Assembly (NCBI RefSeq): GCF_002288925.2
Contig: NW_022098008.1
Coordinates: 3,914,889-3,978,888, forward strand
From: Delphinapterus leucas
Lineage: Eukaryota; Chordata; Mammalia; Artiodactyla; Monodontidae
DNA length: 64,000 bases
Direction: 5' to 3'
This document shows positions 23,613-35,880 of this stretch, one piece after another. The notes beneath the pieces are model-generated. The model saw only the letters and a list, made by a program, of their open reading frames with translations. It did no database searches and was not told where the DNA came from. A program made the translations under genes and the position numbers. Position 1 is the stretch's first letter; every line of letters begins with the position of its first letter.

Positions 23613-25488
23613 AGAAGAGAGAGAACTATTTATTTATTTATTTTCTAAAGAGGCAGATAAAGATCCCAAGTTTCCTGGCACAAATCTAATTCTCTTTGCT
23701 TTCCTCAAGAAAAGCTAGGGAGACACAATTAGTCCAGAGACAGCCCAATTGAAATACTGGCAATTAAGATAAGAAATTGCTCGCTCTCTTGACATCTTCA
23801 AGAAATGAACAGTAGATGAAACTTCAAAAGCATCAATGTCCAGGCCCCCCTTTAAGCCTCCTAACCCAGAAAGAGGTTGAACAAGTGCTGTGGAAATTGT
23901 ACAAGGAAGGTGCCTGGTGTGGTACACACCATAGAGGAGATATTAAGGGCAACTCGATGATTTCCTGATCAGATGATCAAATGTAACCTGAAGTTGAATT
24001 GAATTGAATTATAAGACACATTGTATTTCCTGTACACTGGGAGTTATTGCACTGCATGTGGATTTGCTATTTTTAGAGCTTGGAAAGCCCTTACAGGTGA
24101 TGTAGGCTGTATCCAGTCAAGGTCCCCCAACTGAGAAGGCAGACCCTGTGCTGGACGCTCTCCCACTCACCCCCAGTCGTGCCCAGGTCTCACTCACTTA
24201 ATTTCTGACTCTGGCAAGAAAATTCTTTCTTTCTTCTATCCTCGGAGACAACTGAGGACATTTTAACTGATAGACATGTTGCTAAATTCAATCCAAGAAA
24301 AGTAAAATCAGTGCATTAGCAAACCTGCCAAGTGTCCCCCATTTTGACTTTTTTTCCCTCCATTCCCTTTTCTGAGTAAGGGTGCTCAGATGAATAAAAA
24401 CTTATTTTCAGCAATCTGAGCCCATAGACTGTGAGTACCAGGCACGCATTTTCAGCAGTCAGCAATTCTGCTGGGTTGAATTGGCCATGTTTCAAGCTAC
24501 ACATTTTTGTAAAAAAAAAAGAGTACCAAAATACATTCATGAAATAATTTATACTCTTTCCCACTAACTTTTAGCTGCCTCCACAGTACAGCTTTCCGAG
24601 TTTCATAAAATGCCTCTTGCTAGGGAAGTGGAAGTAATTAAAAGAAAAAAAAAGGGAGCCCTCATGCTCCCTCCCCACAGCTCCTGTCTTGCAAGTGGAG
24701 CTTGGGACCTTCTAATGCAAGCGGAGTTTGGACAGTTAGACCTTATGCCTGCAGGCAAGCCTGGTGAGATTTGATTTAGAATAAGGATTTAATTCAAGGA
24801 GAGTCACATAGACAAGGTAGACTATCATTTCCATAGACATAGAAAACGCTGGCGGACTCAGCTATAGTTTCTAAGTTGGATTCTCTGCAGTGAACTCTTA
24901 GTGATCAGGATAGACTAAAGGGCCAGTGACTTTATTAAAATTAAATCATCAATTTTGGTTCATCAGTTGTAAGACATGTACCACACTAATGCACATTGTT
25001 AAAAATAAAAGGGAAAGTTCTGTGAGAGGAAGGGGACATATGGGAAATCTCTGTTCTTCTGTGTAATTTTTCTATAAAGCTCAAAATGCTCTAAAAAATT
25101 ATCTATTAATTAAAAAAAAAGTAAATTATCCATTCTGAGTGAATGCTATATAAAATTCATCTACTCATTTACCTACCTCTTCAAACTGCTGACCTTCCCT
25201 GAAGATGTTTTCTTCATTTTGAACTTTCTTTTTACTCCCAAAAGCCCAGTCATTTCATCATGGACTATCCTATAATCTTGCATCATGCTGTAGTCCAGTG
25301 AGCTCTTCAATGTATGATATGAGGTAGAACCCTAGGAGATGTAACATCAAAAATAATATTAGAAGTTGTGTATGTGATAATTCAAAGAGTAAAACAGCAA
25401 CATAGAATGTAGAAAGGCATGTTAATTATGTGTATATTCAGCCTATTCAACTGGAGTCATGAGGAAGAATTTCAAAAGGCTATTAACA
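23613..25488. other. Unannotated intergenic sequence
   Basis: Includes a small (TTTA) run at about 23628-23643 and GAATT repeats at about 23996-24010. No gene or major repeat seen. Confidence 0.45.
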
Positions 25489-25498
25489 TGTGTACTTT

Positions 25499-25896
25499 TT
25501 TATCATATGCTAACACATATATATATGGAATCTAAAAAAAAAAAAAAAGGTTCTGATGAACCTAGGGGCAGGACAGGAATAAAGACGCAGACGTAGAGAA
25601 TAGACTTGAGGACACTGGGAGGGGGAAGGGTAAGCTGGGTCGAAGTGAGAGAGTGGCATTGATGTATATACAGTACCAAATGTAAAACAGATAGCTAATG
25701 GGAAGCAGCCGCATAGCACAGGGAGATCAGCTCCGTGCTTTGTGACCACGGAGAGGGGTGGGATAGGGAGGGAGACGCAAGAGGGAAGGGATATGGGGAT
25801 ATATGTATATGTATAGCTGATTCACTTTGTTATACAGCAGAAACTAACACACTGTTGTAAAGCAATTATACTCCAATAAAGATGTTAAAAAAAAAG
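25499..25896 (+). mobile_element. 5'-truncated L1 3' UTR with target-site duplication
   Basis: Begins inside the L1 3' region ('tatcatatgctaacacatat'), includes an A-run at about 25534-25548, and ends 'ctccaataaagatgttaaaa' plus poly-A. The AATAAA signal is at about 25875. TGTGTACTTT occurs at 25489-25498 and again at 25897-25906, a 10-base target duplication that fixes the boundaries. It is from the same subfamily as the L1 at 1419-2572, in the opposite orientation. Confidence 0.92.
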
Positions 25897-25906
25897 TGTG
25901 TACTTT

Positions 25907-26885
25907 AAAAACAACTCTAACACAATGGAAATAAGATGTACATTTCTAGAAAATTCCATGTTTCAGACTTTACTGTAAAATCTCCGCGGGTCTGATCTTT
26001 TATCTGAGATGGAATTTCTCTGTTCTGAGTGTCACTGTGTTTGTAGTTGGTTCACAGAGAAGGTGAAGTCTCTGAAGTGTCCCTCCCACAAGGGGACCCG
26101 CCAAGACACTCATCCCTCAGAGGAGTCCTGCACCCGCCCCCCAGCAATCAGTTCTGGGATCCGAAATCAAATCCAAGCATTTGCTCCCTGGGAGGTCTGA
26201 AAGAGTAAACTCTGAATTTACTGTATCATAGATATCAAATAGAAATATACAGAGAACTAACTGGAAGAATACTCAGTAAGTCTAAATAATAGAAATAAAA
26301 GTAGAACGAGGAAGTGTTGGGTAGAGATTACAGTGATGCAAAGTCAGAAAGCCAGGTTGAAGTGGACTTGATGATGGGAAAGGCCATTCATTCAACTATT
26401 TGAGGAACAGCTCCAAACATTTCTGGAATGCCAAGGAAGGTTTGCAAGAATCTCCAGGGCTGGAAGGAGGGAATTCGAAGCACCTCGGCCTCTTCCACAA
26501 CCACCCTGAGTGTTCCAGGAACAACTCCTTGCTTGATGTTATGGCTTTGTTTATTGTCAGCTGCTCTTGGCACTGCCCCATGTGACCAAAATCTCTTGCC
26601 CACAGGAAAGCCTTCCTCACACGATAGGCCTGGGAGAAAGAAAACTGTCCTTGAGAAGAATGGCATTTCAGCTGGAAAGGAATTCTACCAGAGGCCAGGA
26701 CCCCTGTATCTGCAGCCCAGAGTTCTGTGTCTCCGTGTCTGCCCTGAAGGCCGGCCTGGCCTGGAAGGCCTCAGTGGCTGGCATTATAACCCCGGTTTCC
26801 AGATACATTTTCTGAAAGTGTAAACTTTGCTGGCTGGTATTGTATAAACCTGGAGGGAATTTTTACTTTTTCTTGGAAGGCATTT
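25907..26885. other. Unannotated block with several open frames
   Basis: Between 26388 and 26823 there are overlapping open frames in at least two plus and two minus phases, the longest 131 codons (26428-26823, plus). No protein family is recognisable, and overlap on both strands argues for chance or a decayed repeat. Left as unexplained. Confidence 0.4.
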
Positions 26886-26932
26886 GTCTCCCAGTATCTT
26901 AGAACTCAACAGTCTCCCAGTATCTTAGAACT
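26886..26932. repeat. Short tandem duplication, period 26
   Basis: GTCTCCCAGTATCTTAGAAC(T) occurs at 26886-26906 and again at 26912-26932, identical over 21 bases. Local slippage. Confidence 0.9.
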
Positions 26933-26968
26933 TATTGTGACAGTATGGCCTTCTAGCCCAGGAGCCTA

Positions 26969-26971
<3 letters not shown>

Positions 26972-27004
<33 letters not shown>

Positions 27005-27013
27005 TGTGTGTGA
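26972..27013. repeat. (GT)n microsatellite
   Basis: About 21 GT dinucleotides in 42 bases, with one interruption near the end (TGTCTGTG). Likely length-polymorphic. Confidence 0.97.
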
Positions 27014-27798
27014 TATGCATGATTTGCCCTTGTTTCCTCTGAATTCCCTTCTCTAGCCCCTGTCAGGCCACAGGGACCTTGCTCTCTGATTCCCCTCTTT
27101 ATCTTCTCCAGAGATGTAGCAAGTTTGCTTCTAGATTGCCACGCTGCCTGACTTCCGTGTTGATATTTTATATTTAACATTTAGTTTGGATTTACAGAAA
27201 CACAGAAAAGGGTGAGATAACTGACTATTTACCAGCCTGGGACGCTCTCCTCACTTTGGGATCTGCTGTGTTAGGGACTTGCTATTGGACAAAACCATAA
27301 ACCCTTCTCCTCAAAGCTGGTGACTCAGGGAACCAAGTAGTGGTACCAGAGAGAAATAAGAAACCAGGAGGTATTATTAAACAAAAACAGACATTCTCAC
27401 AGACTGGGCGGTCTATAGTAAAATATTTAGGCATGTAAATGTTATCCGTCACACTCACTGTCATATTCCTTCACGCGCCTTCGAGGTGCAGCCTTAGGAA
27501 GGCAAAGGTTCTCACATCAGAGTTGCCAGCATCATCTTAGACAATTCTCTTTCCTTATGCGTCCTCTTACCTGAATCCTATTTGCCCTCGCTGTTCCTCT
27601 CCACTGTCCCCCACTGCCCTACCCTGATATCAAAATCTCTTTCACCAACAGGTGGACCTCATGTTGTTTTCTTCCTGTGTCCCTTGAGGCCAAATTCTCC
27701 ATGAGGCCAAATTCTCCACAATGGAGCTCATCAAACTCCAGGAATTATCCATCGCCTTATACCATTTATCCAAAACAACTTGTTACTGAGTCCAAGCT
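27014..27798. other. Unannotated intergenic sequence
   Basis: Unique sequence. A 17-base unit (TGAGGCCAAATTCTCCA) is tandemly duplicated at 27685-27718. No gene seen. Confidence 0.5.
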
Positions 27799-28281
27799 TG
27801 TACTGTTCACCATACAACAGACCAGTAAATTGAGAGACAAGGTGTTGGGGCAAGGAATAGCTACTTTATTCAGAAAGCCAGCAGACTGAGAAGATGGTGG
27901 ACGAGCATCCTATAGAACCATCTTACCTGAGTTAGAATTCAGGCTTCTTTTATACTAAAAGGGGAGGGGCTGTGCCTGGTTGTTGAAAACTTCTTGGCGC
28001 TGGAATCCTTTGTTCTTGCAGCTGTCCAGGTAGGTCTGGTCACGGTCTTCCTATAAAACTCTGCCAAATGTTATTTTCTGTTGTGCAACTTTTTAATGGA
28101 AATGTTATACTTTTAAAGGTCAGAGCCTTGGGAATGGGCTATCCTGTGTATGTCAGGTTACAGGTAACATTCTTTTACAAAAGGTGCGGAGCCAGCATGA
28201 CTAAGCACAGGCAGCAGACCCAAGGGTTAGAGCTAAAGGAACAGGTTCACTATGGAGTCAGGTTTGTTCTTCTCTGGTACA
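27799..28281 (-). mobile_element. Endogenous retroviral LTR (copy 1)
   Basis: On the minus strand it runs from TGTACCAGAGAAGAACAAAC at 28281 to an end 'ctgttgtatggtgaacagtaca' at 27799. It therefore has TG and CA termini and about 483 bases. A polyadenylation signal AATAAA lies near 27868 ('ttctgaataaagtagc' on the minus strand), followed by a 'ccttgccccaacacc' block. The central part (about 27985-28040) is close to the second LTR 850 bases away. No gag, pol or env sequence flanks it, so it looks like a solo LTR or a remnant. Class I-like by appearance; the family name is not known to me. Confidence 0.7.
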
Positions 28282-28643
28282 AACTGAGGGATAATGTGTT
28301 TGGGTACCTGAATAGTTTACCTGAGCCTGGCCACGTCATACCTGGATGGCCATTTTCTAAAATGGTAAATTCTAGAACAGACAGCACGCTGGAAAGGGGC
28401 TCCCTGGGCCCCAGCCCTGTGTCACTCCTCAGCTTCCTCCCCCCACCCTTTCTGCCTCTTGCCCTGTGCCTTACCTGGTCATCCCTCCCTCCTGACTCAG
28501 GTGATTCCCTGCCCCCTTCGCAGGTTAAAGGCTCTGGAAGTTCTGCTACAGAGGAAACTTGCTAGCTACGTTCCACTGTGCTTTTCTGAAAAGGATTTGG
28601 TCACAGATTCCTGCATCAAGAAATATTGCCAAACACAAGTTCA
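28282..28643. other. Spacer between two related LTRs
   Basis: About 360 bases. I see no primer-binding site next to the upstream LTR and no polypurine tract beside the other, so it need not be retroviral interior. The plus-strand open frame 28068-28565 that spans it is fortuitous. Confidence 0.45.
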
Positions 28644-29117
28644 TGTATCCAATGCACAGTGAGGCCAAACAAACTGAAACATCGGAGTTTGGAGCAGAGA
28701 AAGGTTTATTGCAGGGCCATGCAAGGAGAACAGGTGGCTTATACCCAAAAAACTCTGAACTCCCTAAAGAGTTTCAGCAAAGCATTTTTAAAGACAATGT
28801 GAGGGATGGGCATAGTTGGTTGCTGCAAACTTCTTGGTGTTGGAATCCTTTGTTCTTGCAGCTGTCCACGTAGGTCAGGTCACCATGTTTCTGTAAACCT
28901 CCAACAAGCACACGTTATTCTCTGTTCTGCAACTTTTTATCTCTATATGAATGGAAAAGTGTTATACCCTTAAATGTCAGAGCCTGGAGAATGGACCATC
29001 CTATATACTTCAGGCTATAGGCCACATTCTTAACTCGAAGAAAAAGCAATAGAGGACAAAGGTTAAAGTAAAACAAACAGATCTAATATGGAGTCAGATT
29101 CATTCTTCCCTATTACA
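28644..29117 (-). mobile_element. Endogenous retroviral LTR (copy 2)
   Basis: On the minus strand it starts TGTAATAGGGAAGAATGAAT at 29117 and ends 'ggcctcactgtgcattggataca' at 28644, about 474 bases. AATAAA (minus strand) lies at about 28711, in 'gcaataaacctttctctgc'. It shares with copy 1 the start ('gactccatatt/ag'), the middle ('cttcttggtgttggaatcctttgttcttgcagctgtcc') and the 'aaaaagttgca' segments. It differs completely after the middle, in the R/U5-like part. Confidence 0.72.
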
Positions 29118-29984
29118 GAAACACCTATGAAGATGCCCGGGAACACACAGTGGGAGATGTGGGCCTGGAAGGTTTGCTTGGGTAGAGTAAAACTTGACTG
29201 CTAGTCACGATGATTAAAAATCCCAACTTGATTTTTGTAATGAGACAATCTCAAAATGGTATATGAAGGACAATGAAATGAGTACACATCACAAGGCTTG
29301 ATCAGAAAGGACTCAAACATCAAATGCAAGGGCAGCCCAGAGGCAAAATCAGCATTGACATTATACATGGTTACCATAACTAAACTCACAGTTACTCCTC
29401 ACATTATTCCCAAAACATGTGAGCTTTGACCAGAAGTGGCAGAGTTTGGGTGTGCTGTCAAAAGGGGATGCACAAACATGAAACAAGCATGAGTTGACTG
29501 TTGATGTTTAGATTGGCAGCCTTAGTTGCATCTTTAATGCATGGAAAGAAAATCAGACTGTAAATGTGGTGATTTCCTTGTATTTCCTCACTTCTTAGTG
29601 TGTGTATAGCGGGAGTTCAAGGCATGTGTCTAGCAAAACAATTAATTATTAGGGACCTACTTTTAACATCAAAAAGGCCACCAGTGATCACTTGCCTTGG
29701 GAGGTCAGGACACATATTCTCAGAAAGCTGGCTGTCCAGAGGCATGGAGGGGGTGGGAAATCACCACGAAAACCTCAGCTTTATGAATCCTGATGGAATC
29801 ACTCTTGTCAGGATGGTTCTTTCTTGATGCCCAGGGGCCTGAGTGTCTCAACAGTGGTAGTGTTTCCCTCATCCAGGTCAGCAAAACAGTCCAGTCATTA
29901 GACTACACAGCTCCGAGGACTGGTGGTGGCTTTCCAGGAACCTCTGCAGAGAGGATGTTGCCAGAAGCAAAATGCTGAAGGCAG
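29118..29984. other. Unannotated intergenic sequence
   Basis: Unique sequence with short opposed open frames. Nothing recognised. Confidence 0.45.
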
Positions 29985-30160
29985 GCCGACCAGGTCAAAT
30001 CCCTACCTGGGCCATGGTTTTCCTTCACGCCTCTGGGTCCCCACGTCCTCATCTGTGAAGTGGGGACCCTCGCCCGATCCTCGCCCACCTAATCTACTGC
30101 AAAGAGTGATGGTGATTAAATACACTGAAAATAGAGTCTCTGGCACATATTAGGTGCCAT
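29985..30160 (+). mobile_element. MIR SINE
   Basis: Contains 'ccaggtcaaatccctacctggg', 'tcctcatctgtgaagtgggg', 'gtgatggtgattaaatacactg' and 'tctggcacatattaggtgcc', in the MIR order head, core, tail. Plus orientation and nearly full length. Confidence 0.72.
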
Positions 30161-31789
30161 GGGACCGTCAGCTGTCACCTGGAAATTCATAATCAAATGG
30201 GGAGGTGCAGTCTTCCTGGTGCTCCCAGGAGCCACGTGGCCAGCTGTGATCATCTCTGGTTCACCAGGCTGTTCCTTACTTGTTGGGGCAACCATGCACA
30301 GGGGCAGAGAACACACAAGCCTCATGCATGAGGGCTTTCTAGGACAGAGAGGACTTGAAATCCCTGTTTCTGTACACAAGACACACTCCTGCTCGGCCCC
30401 CCCAAACATCCAGGCTTGCTTCACAGCATCACATTCAATGGAAAGTATTTTCCCAAATATGGGCAAATGCCTGAAGTGAGAATCTGGTGCATCTTTAACC
30501 AGAAACCTCGTTGAAAACAAATATCAGACAGGAGAGCCTCTGGTATCCAAGAGCCTCGAGGTTGCTGGCTTTGAGAGTTTGTGGACACAGCGGACATGCA
30601 AGAGTGCAAGCCGGGGCCCTGAGCCCAGGAACCGGCATCTCTGACCCATGTGATGAGCAGAAAGGTGGATAGCGCCAGCCAGGGGTGTTTCAACACCTGT
30701 TTAAATGTTGGCTTTGAGCAAGATCCTTCAGCTTTTCCCCCTTGTAACAGTTCTGTGCTTTAGAAAACTGTTTCTGAGCCAGGGAGTCTGCGGTGACCCC
30801 AGCAGAGATGGGCAGGATCTCCCCTCCCTCCCCACCTGATATGTGTTCCTGTGTGTCCACATGGGGAGTACCCTACCCCCTGCACCTACTCAAACAGGAG
30901 TGCCCTCATCCAACATTTGGGCAATAGCCCCCTTGCCACTCTCAGCACCTGGATGAGCTGCTTTGTCTCAGAACCTTAGCCAAACTCCTCGGAGTTCCAT
31001 TGCCCTCCTAGGGATTGCGGAGTCAACTCAGATAAAGCATTAGTCTTTTGGTTGAAGGGCAATTGAATTCCCAACGTGATATATGGCCTAAGAAAGAACA
31101 ATTCTGAGGGGCTGCAGTGATGTGTTTTGTGTTAAGCCCCAGTTACTCAGTGATGAGACCGGTCACTGGAACACTGAGAAGTTCCACGGGGGTCAGGAGT
31201 AAGGAACGTGAAGGGTGAGGTATTAACCGAGGTGGAGAGGCAGGCGGGCTAAGTAGAGTGGGACTCCAGGGACATCGCGTCCTCCAACCAAAACCAGCGT
31301 CAGGCGGAAGGAACTTCACAGGACCCAGTGCCCTTCATCATAGGAAAGGAGCGGTGATTAGCTTGTCCCCGTATCTCTCTTACACCCGCACTGTCCCTTC
31401 CACTCATCTGCACACTGGATGGAGACATTGTATTAAATATAATTGTGCCCAATGGACATGGATGCTCCCATCTGCAGGCTGAGCACCCACATCCCAGTGT
31501 TCCGTGCCCAAGAAAAACAACTGTAATCTCCTGATGCCCAGCAAAGTAACAGTCGTTCAAGCCGGCTAGCCAATTATGGCAAAAGAACTCAAGAAAGTCA
31601 TCAGTACATAAAATGTTATTTACACAAGAATGCTAACAAAAACGAAGGTAAATATATTGCTTTGATTTTAATCATTAACTCAGGTTCAAAGGGTGAATAT
31701 TAAGTCCTTCTTAAACCATTTCAGGATGTTATTGTTTCTTTTGTTTCCTGAAATGCCTACACTTTCCTCATTCTCATCTCTTTCTTATA
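30161..31789. other. Unannotated intergenic sequence
   Basis: About 1.6 kb with overlapping short frames on both strands (30116-30696, 31258-31560), none supportable. No clear repeat named. Confidence 0.45.
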
Positions 31790-32215
31790 GATAACTAGGG
31801 GTCACTCTGGACCTGAGTCAGTCTCCTAACGTGGGAGTGACATAAAGAACAGTCCTTCATTACCGCTGTCCCTCCAAGAAGTAGGTCTGGGTGAAACAGG
31901 GTCGACGTGTGTTTCTCCCGCATGAAAGAGGAGTCCGGGCAGCCAGTAGGGGAGCTGGAGGGCTGCACAGGGTTACAGAGGCCCCTGCAATCTGAGTGCA
32001 ACCCATCCTTGGACACAGCACAGAGCCATCTTAGTGTCCAAGATCATCACTGGAGCTCCAGCCACTGCATCCACGTTCCAGCCAGCAGGAAGGAGGCAGA
32101 CAGGAGCACACCCTCCTTCGAGGACACTCCCTGGAAGGAGAACTTGCCACCTGCACTGACACTCCACCAGCCAGAACTGCTCTCCTGATCTCACCAAGCT
32201 TCACAGAAAACTGGG
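31790..32215 (-). mobile_element. Ancient mammalian interspersed repeat (family unsure)
   Basis: On the minus strand the phrases 'tgcctccttcctgctggct', 'gaacgtggatgcagtggctg', 'gagctccagtgatgatcttg', 'gacactaagatggc' and 'ggactcctctttcatgcggg' recall a widespread old repeat that I know by consensus ('ggaatgtggatgtgatggctggagctccagcagccatcttgg'). I cannot assign the family name. It explains the conflicting open frames at 31795-32243. Confidence 0.5.
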
Positions 32216-32919
32216 AAACATAGTCTTTATTCAGGGTGGCCATAGGCCCAAATGGGAATAAAGATCAGTGTCCTGTTAGGAAGGAGGGAAGACAACTTGC
32301 TGGCTCCCCCATATTCGTTCTTCCTATGACAAGAGAAGAATATTTAAGTGACCACAAAGGTGACACTTATCATGCAATTCAAGTTCCTTTTATGTTTCTG
32401 GTTACTGGAGCCAGGACTCCAGTAACTTCTGGATACTTGCTTCCTGTTTTTCTGACACCTGAACTGTCCCCAAGAATACCACACCTTAGCATGCATTGAA
32501 GTCTCCATTCTCCCACAGGGGCTTCATCCAAATGCATTGTGAAAGTGCAACTAAAACTTTTGTCCAAAGGAGCATTGCCATTCCTGCCTGGATTACGCCG
32601 TCTAGCCGCCCCTTAGGAGTCCCCCTTTAGGAATAGGCTTCCGACCAGCTCCTGAGGAACTCCAGAATTGAAAGCCCACACCTCCACATCCCAGGGCTTC
32701 CTCAGCTCTGGAGAAGCCCGGAAGCTGACAAAGGCTGCACTCTGCTTGCTGTGCTATCCCGTGAGAAGGATGACCCTCCATATGTCAGGTGACGCTGAAG
32801 ATCACTTCCCTTCAGGTACCACTTTTTACAGTCCCCACTGTGACAGGTGTGTTGTTAAGGACTTTGCATCTTATGGATTATTTTTTCTTTGTATTTATTT
32901 ACTTTTTAAACATTTAAAA
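32216..32919. other. Unannotated intergenic sequence
   Basis: No gene or clear repeat. The last 50 bases are T/A-rich and merge with the L1 tail that follows. Confidence 0.45.
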
Positions 32920-33325
32920 AAATTTAACTTTTATTTTATATTGGAATATAGTTGATTAACAATGTTGTGTTAGTTTCAGGTGAACAGCAAAGTGATTCAG
33001 TTATACATATATGTGGATCTATTCTTTTTCAAACTCTTCTCCCATTTAGGTTATTATAGAGTATTGAGCAGAATTCCCTGTGCTATACAGTAGGTCCTTG
33101 TTGGTTATACATTTTAAATATAGCAGTGTGTATATGTCAGTCCCAAACTCCCTAAAGATCCCTTCCTTCCACCCTTCCCCACTGGTAACCGTAAGTTCGT
33201 TCTCGAAGTCTGTGAGTCTGTTTGCTGTTTTGTAAGTACGTTCATTTGTATCATTTCTTTTTAGATATCATATATTTCTCTTTCTCTGTCTGACTTACTT
33301 CACTCACTGTGACAATCTCTAGGTT
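32920..33325 (-). mobile_element. 5'-truncated L1 3' end
   Basis: Plus-strand reading 'cttttattttatattggaat', 'agttgattaacaatgttgtgttag', 'cagcaaagtgattcagttat' and 'ctgacttacttcactcactg' is the reverse complement of the L1 3' UTR. It is truncated at about 33325 ('gacaatctctaggtt'). Same subfamily as the copies at 15298 and 44284. Confidence 0.88.
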
Positions 33326-33354
33326 ATTTTTTTCTTGAGACTCTAGAAATAGAC

Positions 33355-33485
33355 TTCTTACCCCAGCCTCATTTTCCAGGTGAGGAAACTAAGGCTTGGA
33401 GATGGAAAGTGACAGTCCCTGGTCCACGCAGGTTGATGAGTGAGGGAGCTTGGGCCAGGTGACCTCAGAGCCACAGTCCCACCCC
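33355..33485 (-). mobile_element. MIR SINE fragment
   Basis: 'cattttccaggtgaggaaac', 'taaggcttggagatggaaagtgac' and the following 'ggtccacgcaggttgatgag' are the reverse complement of the MIR core and head. It adjoins the L1 truncation point. Confidence 0.68.
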
Positions 33486-35640
33486 GACTCTAGACACAGT
33501 CCACTGCAGCATCCGGTTAGGCCAGGTGGGGCCTCACACTCTGTCTTTGAAAATGTAGTTAAACTAAAATGCATTTTTAGATGAGTAGGCAGCAAATGCC
33601 GCAGACTTCGCTTTGCACAAGGTTCTCCGGAGACTAAGTCAAGCCAGTTTATCGTGGCTTCCAACCAAATTTAGTTGCCACTTTTCATTAGTATTGTTTC
33701 AAAGCCAATGATGGATTTGGTAAGGTGATTTTTATATGTCTAGCTTCTCATCGGCTGTCTCCCCAGAGACGGATTTTTATGTTGAGAGTCTCAGCACTCA
33801 CATGTGTCTTTTATTGCCAGTGGTATTAACCGATACCTATTGATTTCCTGCTTATGGCCACTGGGACCCAGGTCTGGGAGCTGTCCCAGAACCAACTTGG
33901 CCCTCGCTGCTGTGATTCATTTTGTTAGGGTAAAACCTTTCATAACCCTGTGCTTTCTAAAAGAGCGATTGAGCCCTAGGCTGAAGCAAGCTGGTGGGTG
34001 AGATACCAACCATGCGGCTGAGCCCTTCCTGCTCTCTCTCTTTCTTCTTTCTGCCTGTTCCTAGACCATGTCCCTTGTCACGTTATTTTCCATTATTGAT
34101 AAAGTTCCATCTAGGGAAACGGTGATATAAAAATCCATGGTAGACCTAGAGAACACTGCAATTATCAATAGCATTGTATTGAATCATTTAATAGCTTGTA
34201 GTGTGGTACAGTTTGACCTATATCATTGTGTGATTTTCACGGTAAACAGCGTAAAATGAGCAAAAAAAAGATTATTCTCATGTAGAGATTAGGATATTGG
34301 TTCAAAGCAATATGATTCACCCCAGTTCCTTTAGCTAGCTATTCAGAATTGCAAACTCACACCAAAGTCTTATCTCTACCCCGCTGCTTTCTCCATACAT
34401 AACACAGCACTTTAGCTTATGAATTTGACCTTCATTTTATTTTATCAGCATGTCAGTTACTCATTGCAGCCCAAAGTGGAAGTGGGAATATTTTTCCAAA
34501 TGCTATCGATGGTGGGTTTTTTTTAATGAGTGCAACTAATAAGTCTTTGAAGCTTTAATGACTGGAAGAGTAAATTCCAGTTGAAGTTGTAAACCACCTA
34601 AATAAGGAGTGAATAGTGCTCTAAGGAAAATCTTCACCAGTGGTTCCTGCCAAACCTGTGTGTAAAATATGAACAAATCTTGGAGTTGAAAAAAAAAAAA
34701 ATCATTAAAATTAAAATTAGCAATAGCTAGGAGGGGCTCTAGACTGACCACAAACAAAGAGTTAATACATTGAATAGTTGTGCTGAAGACTTTTCTTAAG
34801 ATTAAGCCGAGTGGAAAAAAATATAAAAAAAAAAAAAAAACAGAAGAGCAATAAACAGGAACAGAAGCTAAATAGGAAGTAAAGAGATTACAAAATAAAA
34901 TAGAAAAAGGAGTTAAGAGGTATGGAAGACAGATTGGAAGAACAGAACACATCTAAGTAGGACTTCCAGAAGAGGGCAGGATGACCCCCTGTCCGGAGGC
35001 AGGTCCCACCCTCACCCTACAGGTCTCCCCTGCCAACTGTCCCAGTGGTCCCAGTCCCTCTCCTGGTGTCCAGCTCACCCTCCCCCAGCTCCAGTGACTT
35101 AAGCTCCAGGCATGTCCCCCTCCATCGCTGCCCTGCCTGCCCTCAGCCCCTCCCAGTTGCTTGTGCTCCTTGGGAACATTTTGCCAATTCGTGGGCTGTC
35201 ACCTCAAACCTTCCCTGCCTCAACTCTGCCCTTCAGAAACTCTTCCAAGTTTCTTGTCCATGATGGCATCTTTGTTTCGTTCCCAGGTGCCAGTGTCAAT
35301 GCTGTTTTCTTCCCATTTTCCTTATCGCTTTTGTTATCTGGTAGAAATTCGGGAAGCAGCAATGGTGGGACTCCTTCACATCTTTATGGTGAACCTGAAC
35401 TGAAACACCAGTGGGAAAGATGTAGCAGACAATCAATCTTAGAGGCACATATGACTGTCTAATCAACACTTCATCTGTGGCAAGAGAGTTGATTGAAGCT
35501 GGAAAATGTGGATGCAAGTTAAATTACGCCAGACAGAACTCAGGATCTGCTTGGAAATCTTGAAGGTACTGCTGGATGTTATATTGAGTACATTTAATAC
35601 ATCAAAGAAAAAACTTTTTGCTTTTCTTGTGTTGCTAAAA
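33486..35640. other. Unannotated intergenic sequence
   Basis: About 2.1 kb. It includes A-runs at about 34689 and 34829-34845 and a C-rich patch at about 35000-35160. Open frames at 35045-35463 overlap in three phases and look fortuitous. Confidence 0.45.
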
Positions 35641-35656
35641 AAAGCAACCATTCTTT

Positions 35657-35864
35657 TTTTTTTTTTTTTTTTGTGGTACGCAGGCCTTTCATCGTTATGG
35701 CCTCTCCCGCCATGGAACATAGGTTCCGGACGCGCAGGCCCAGCAGCCATGGCTCATGGGCCTAGCTGTTCCACGGCATGTGGGATCCTCCCAGACCAGG
35801 GCACGAAACCGTGTCCCCTTCATCGGCAGGCGGGCTCTCAACCACTGCGCCACCAGGAAAGCCC
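35657..35864 (-). mobile_element. CHR-2 SINE with target-site duplication
   Basis: Reverse complement of CHR-2. A T-run (poly-A tail) and 'gtggtacgcaggcctttcat' lead through 'catgtgggatcctcccagac' to 'accactgcgccaccaggaaa' at the tRNA-like head. AAAGCAACCATTCTTT (35641-35656) and AAAGCAATCATTCTTT (35865-35880) form a 16-base target duplication with one mismatch. Confidence 0.95.
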
Positions 35865-35880
35865 AAAGCAATCATTCTTT

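Noticed and set aside
28068..28565. Plus-strand 165-codon frame
   Set aside because: Antisense to a retroviral LTR and its spacer; no retroviral or host protein similarity seen.
27799..29117. A provirus bounded by two LTRs
   Set aside because: The two LTRs differ in their 3' parts, the 362-base interval lacks a primer-binding site or polypurine tract that I can see, and there is no viral gene sequence.
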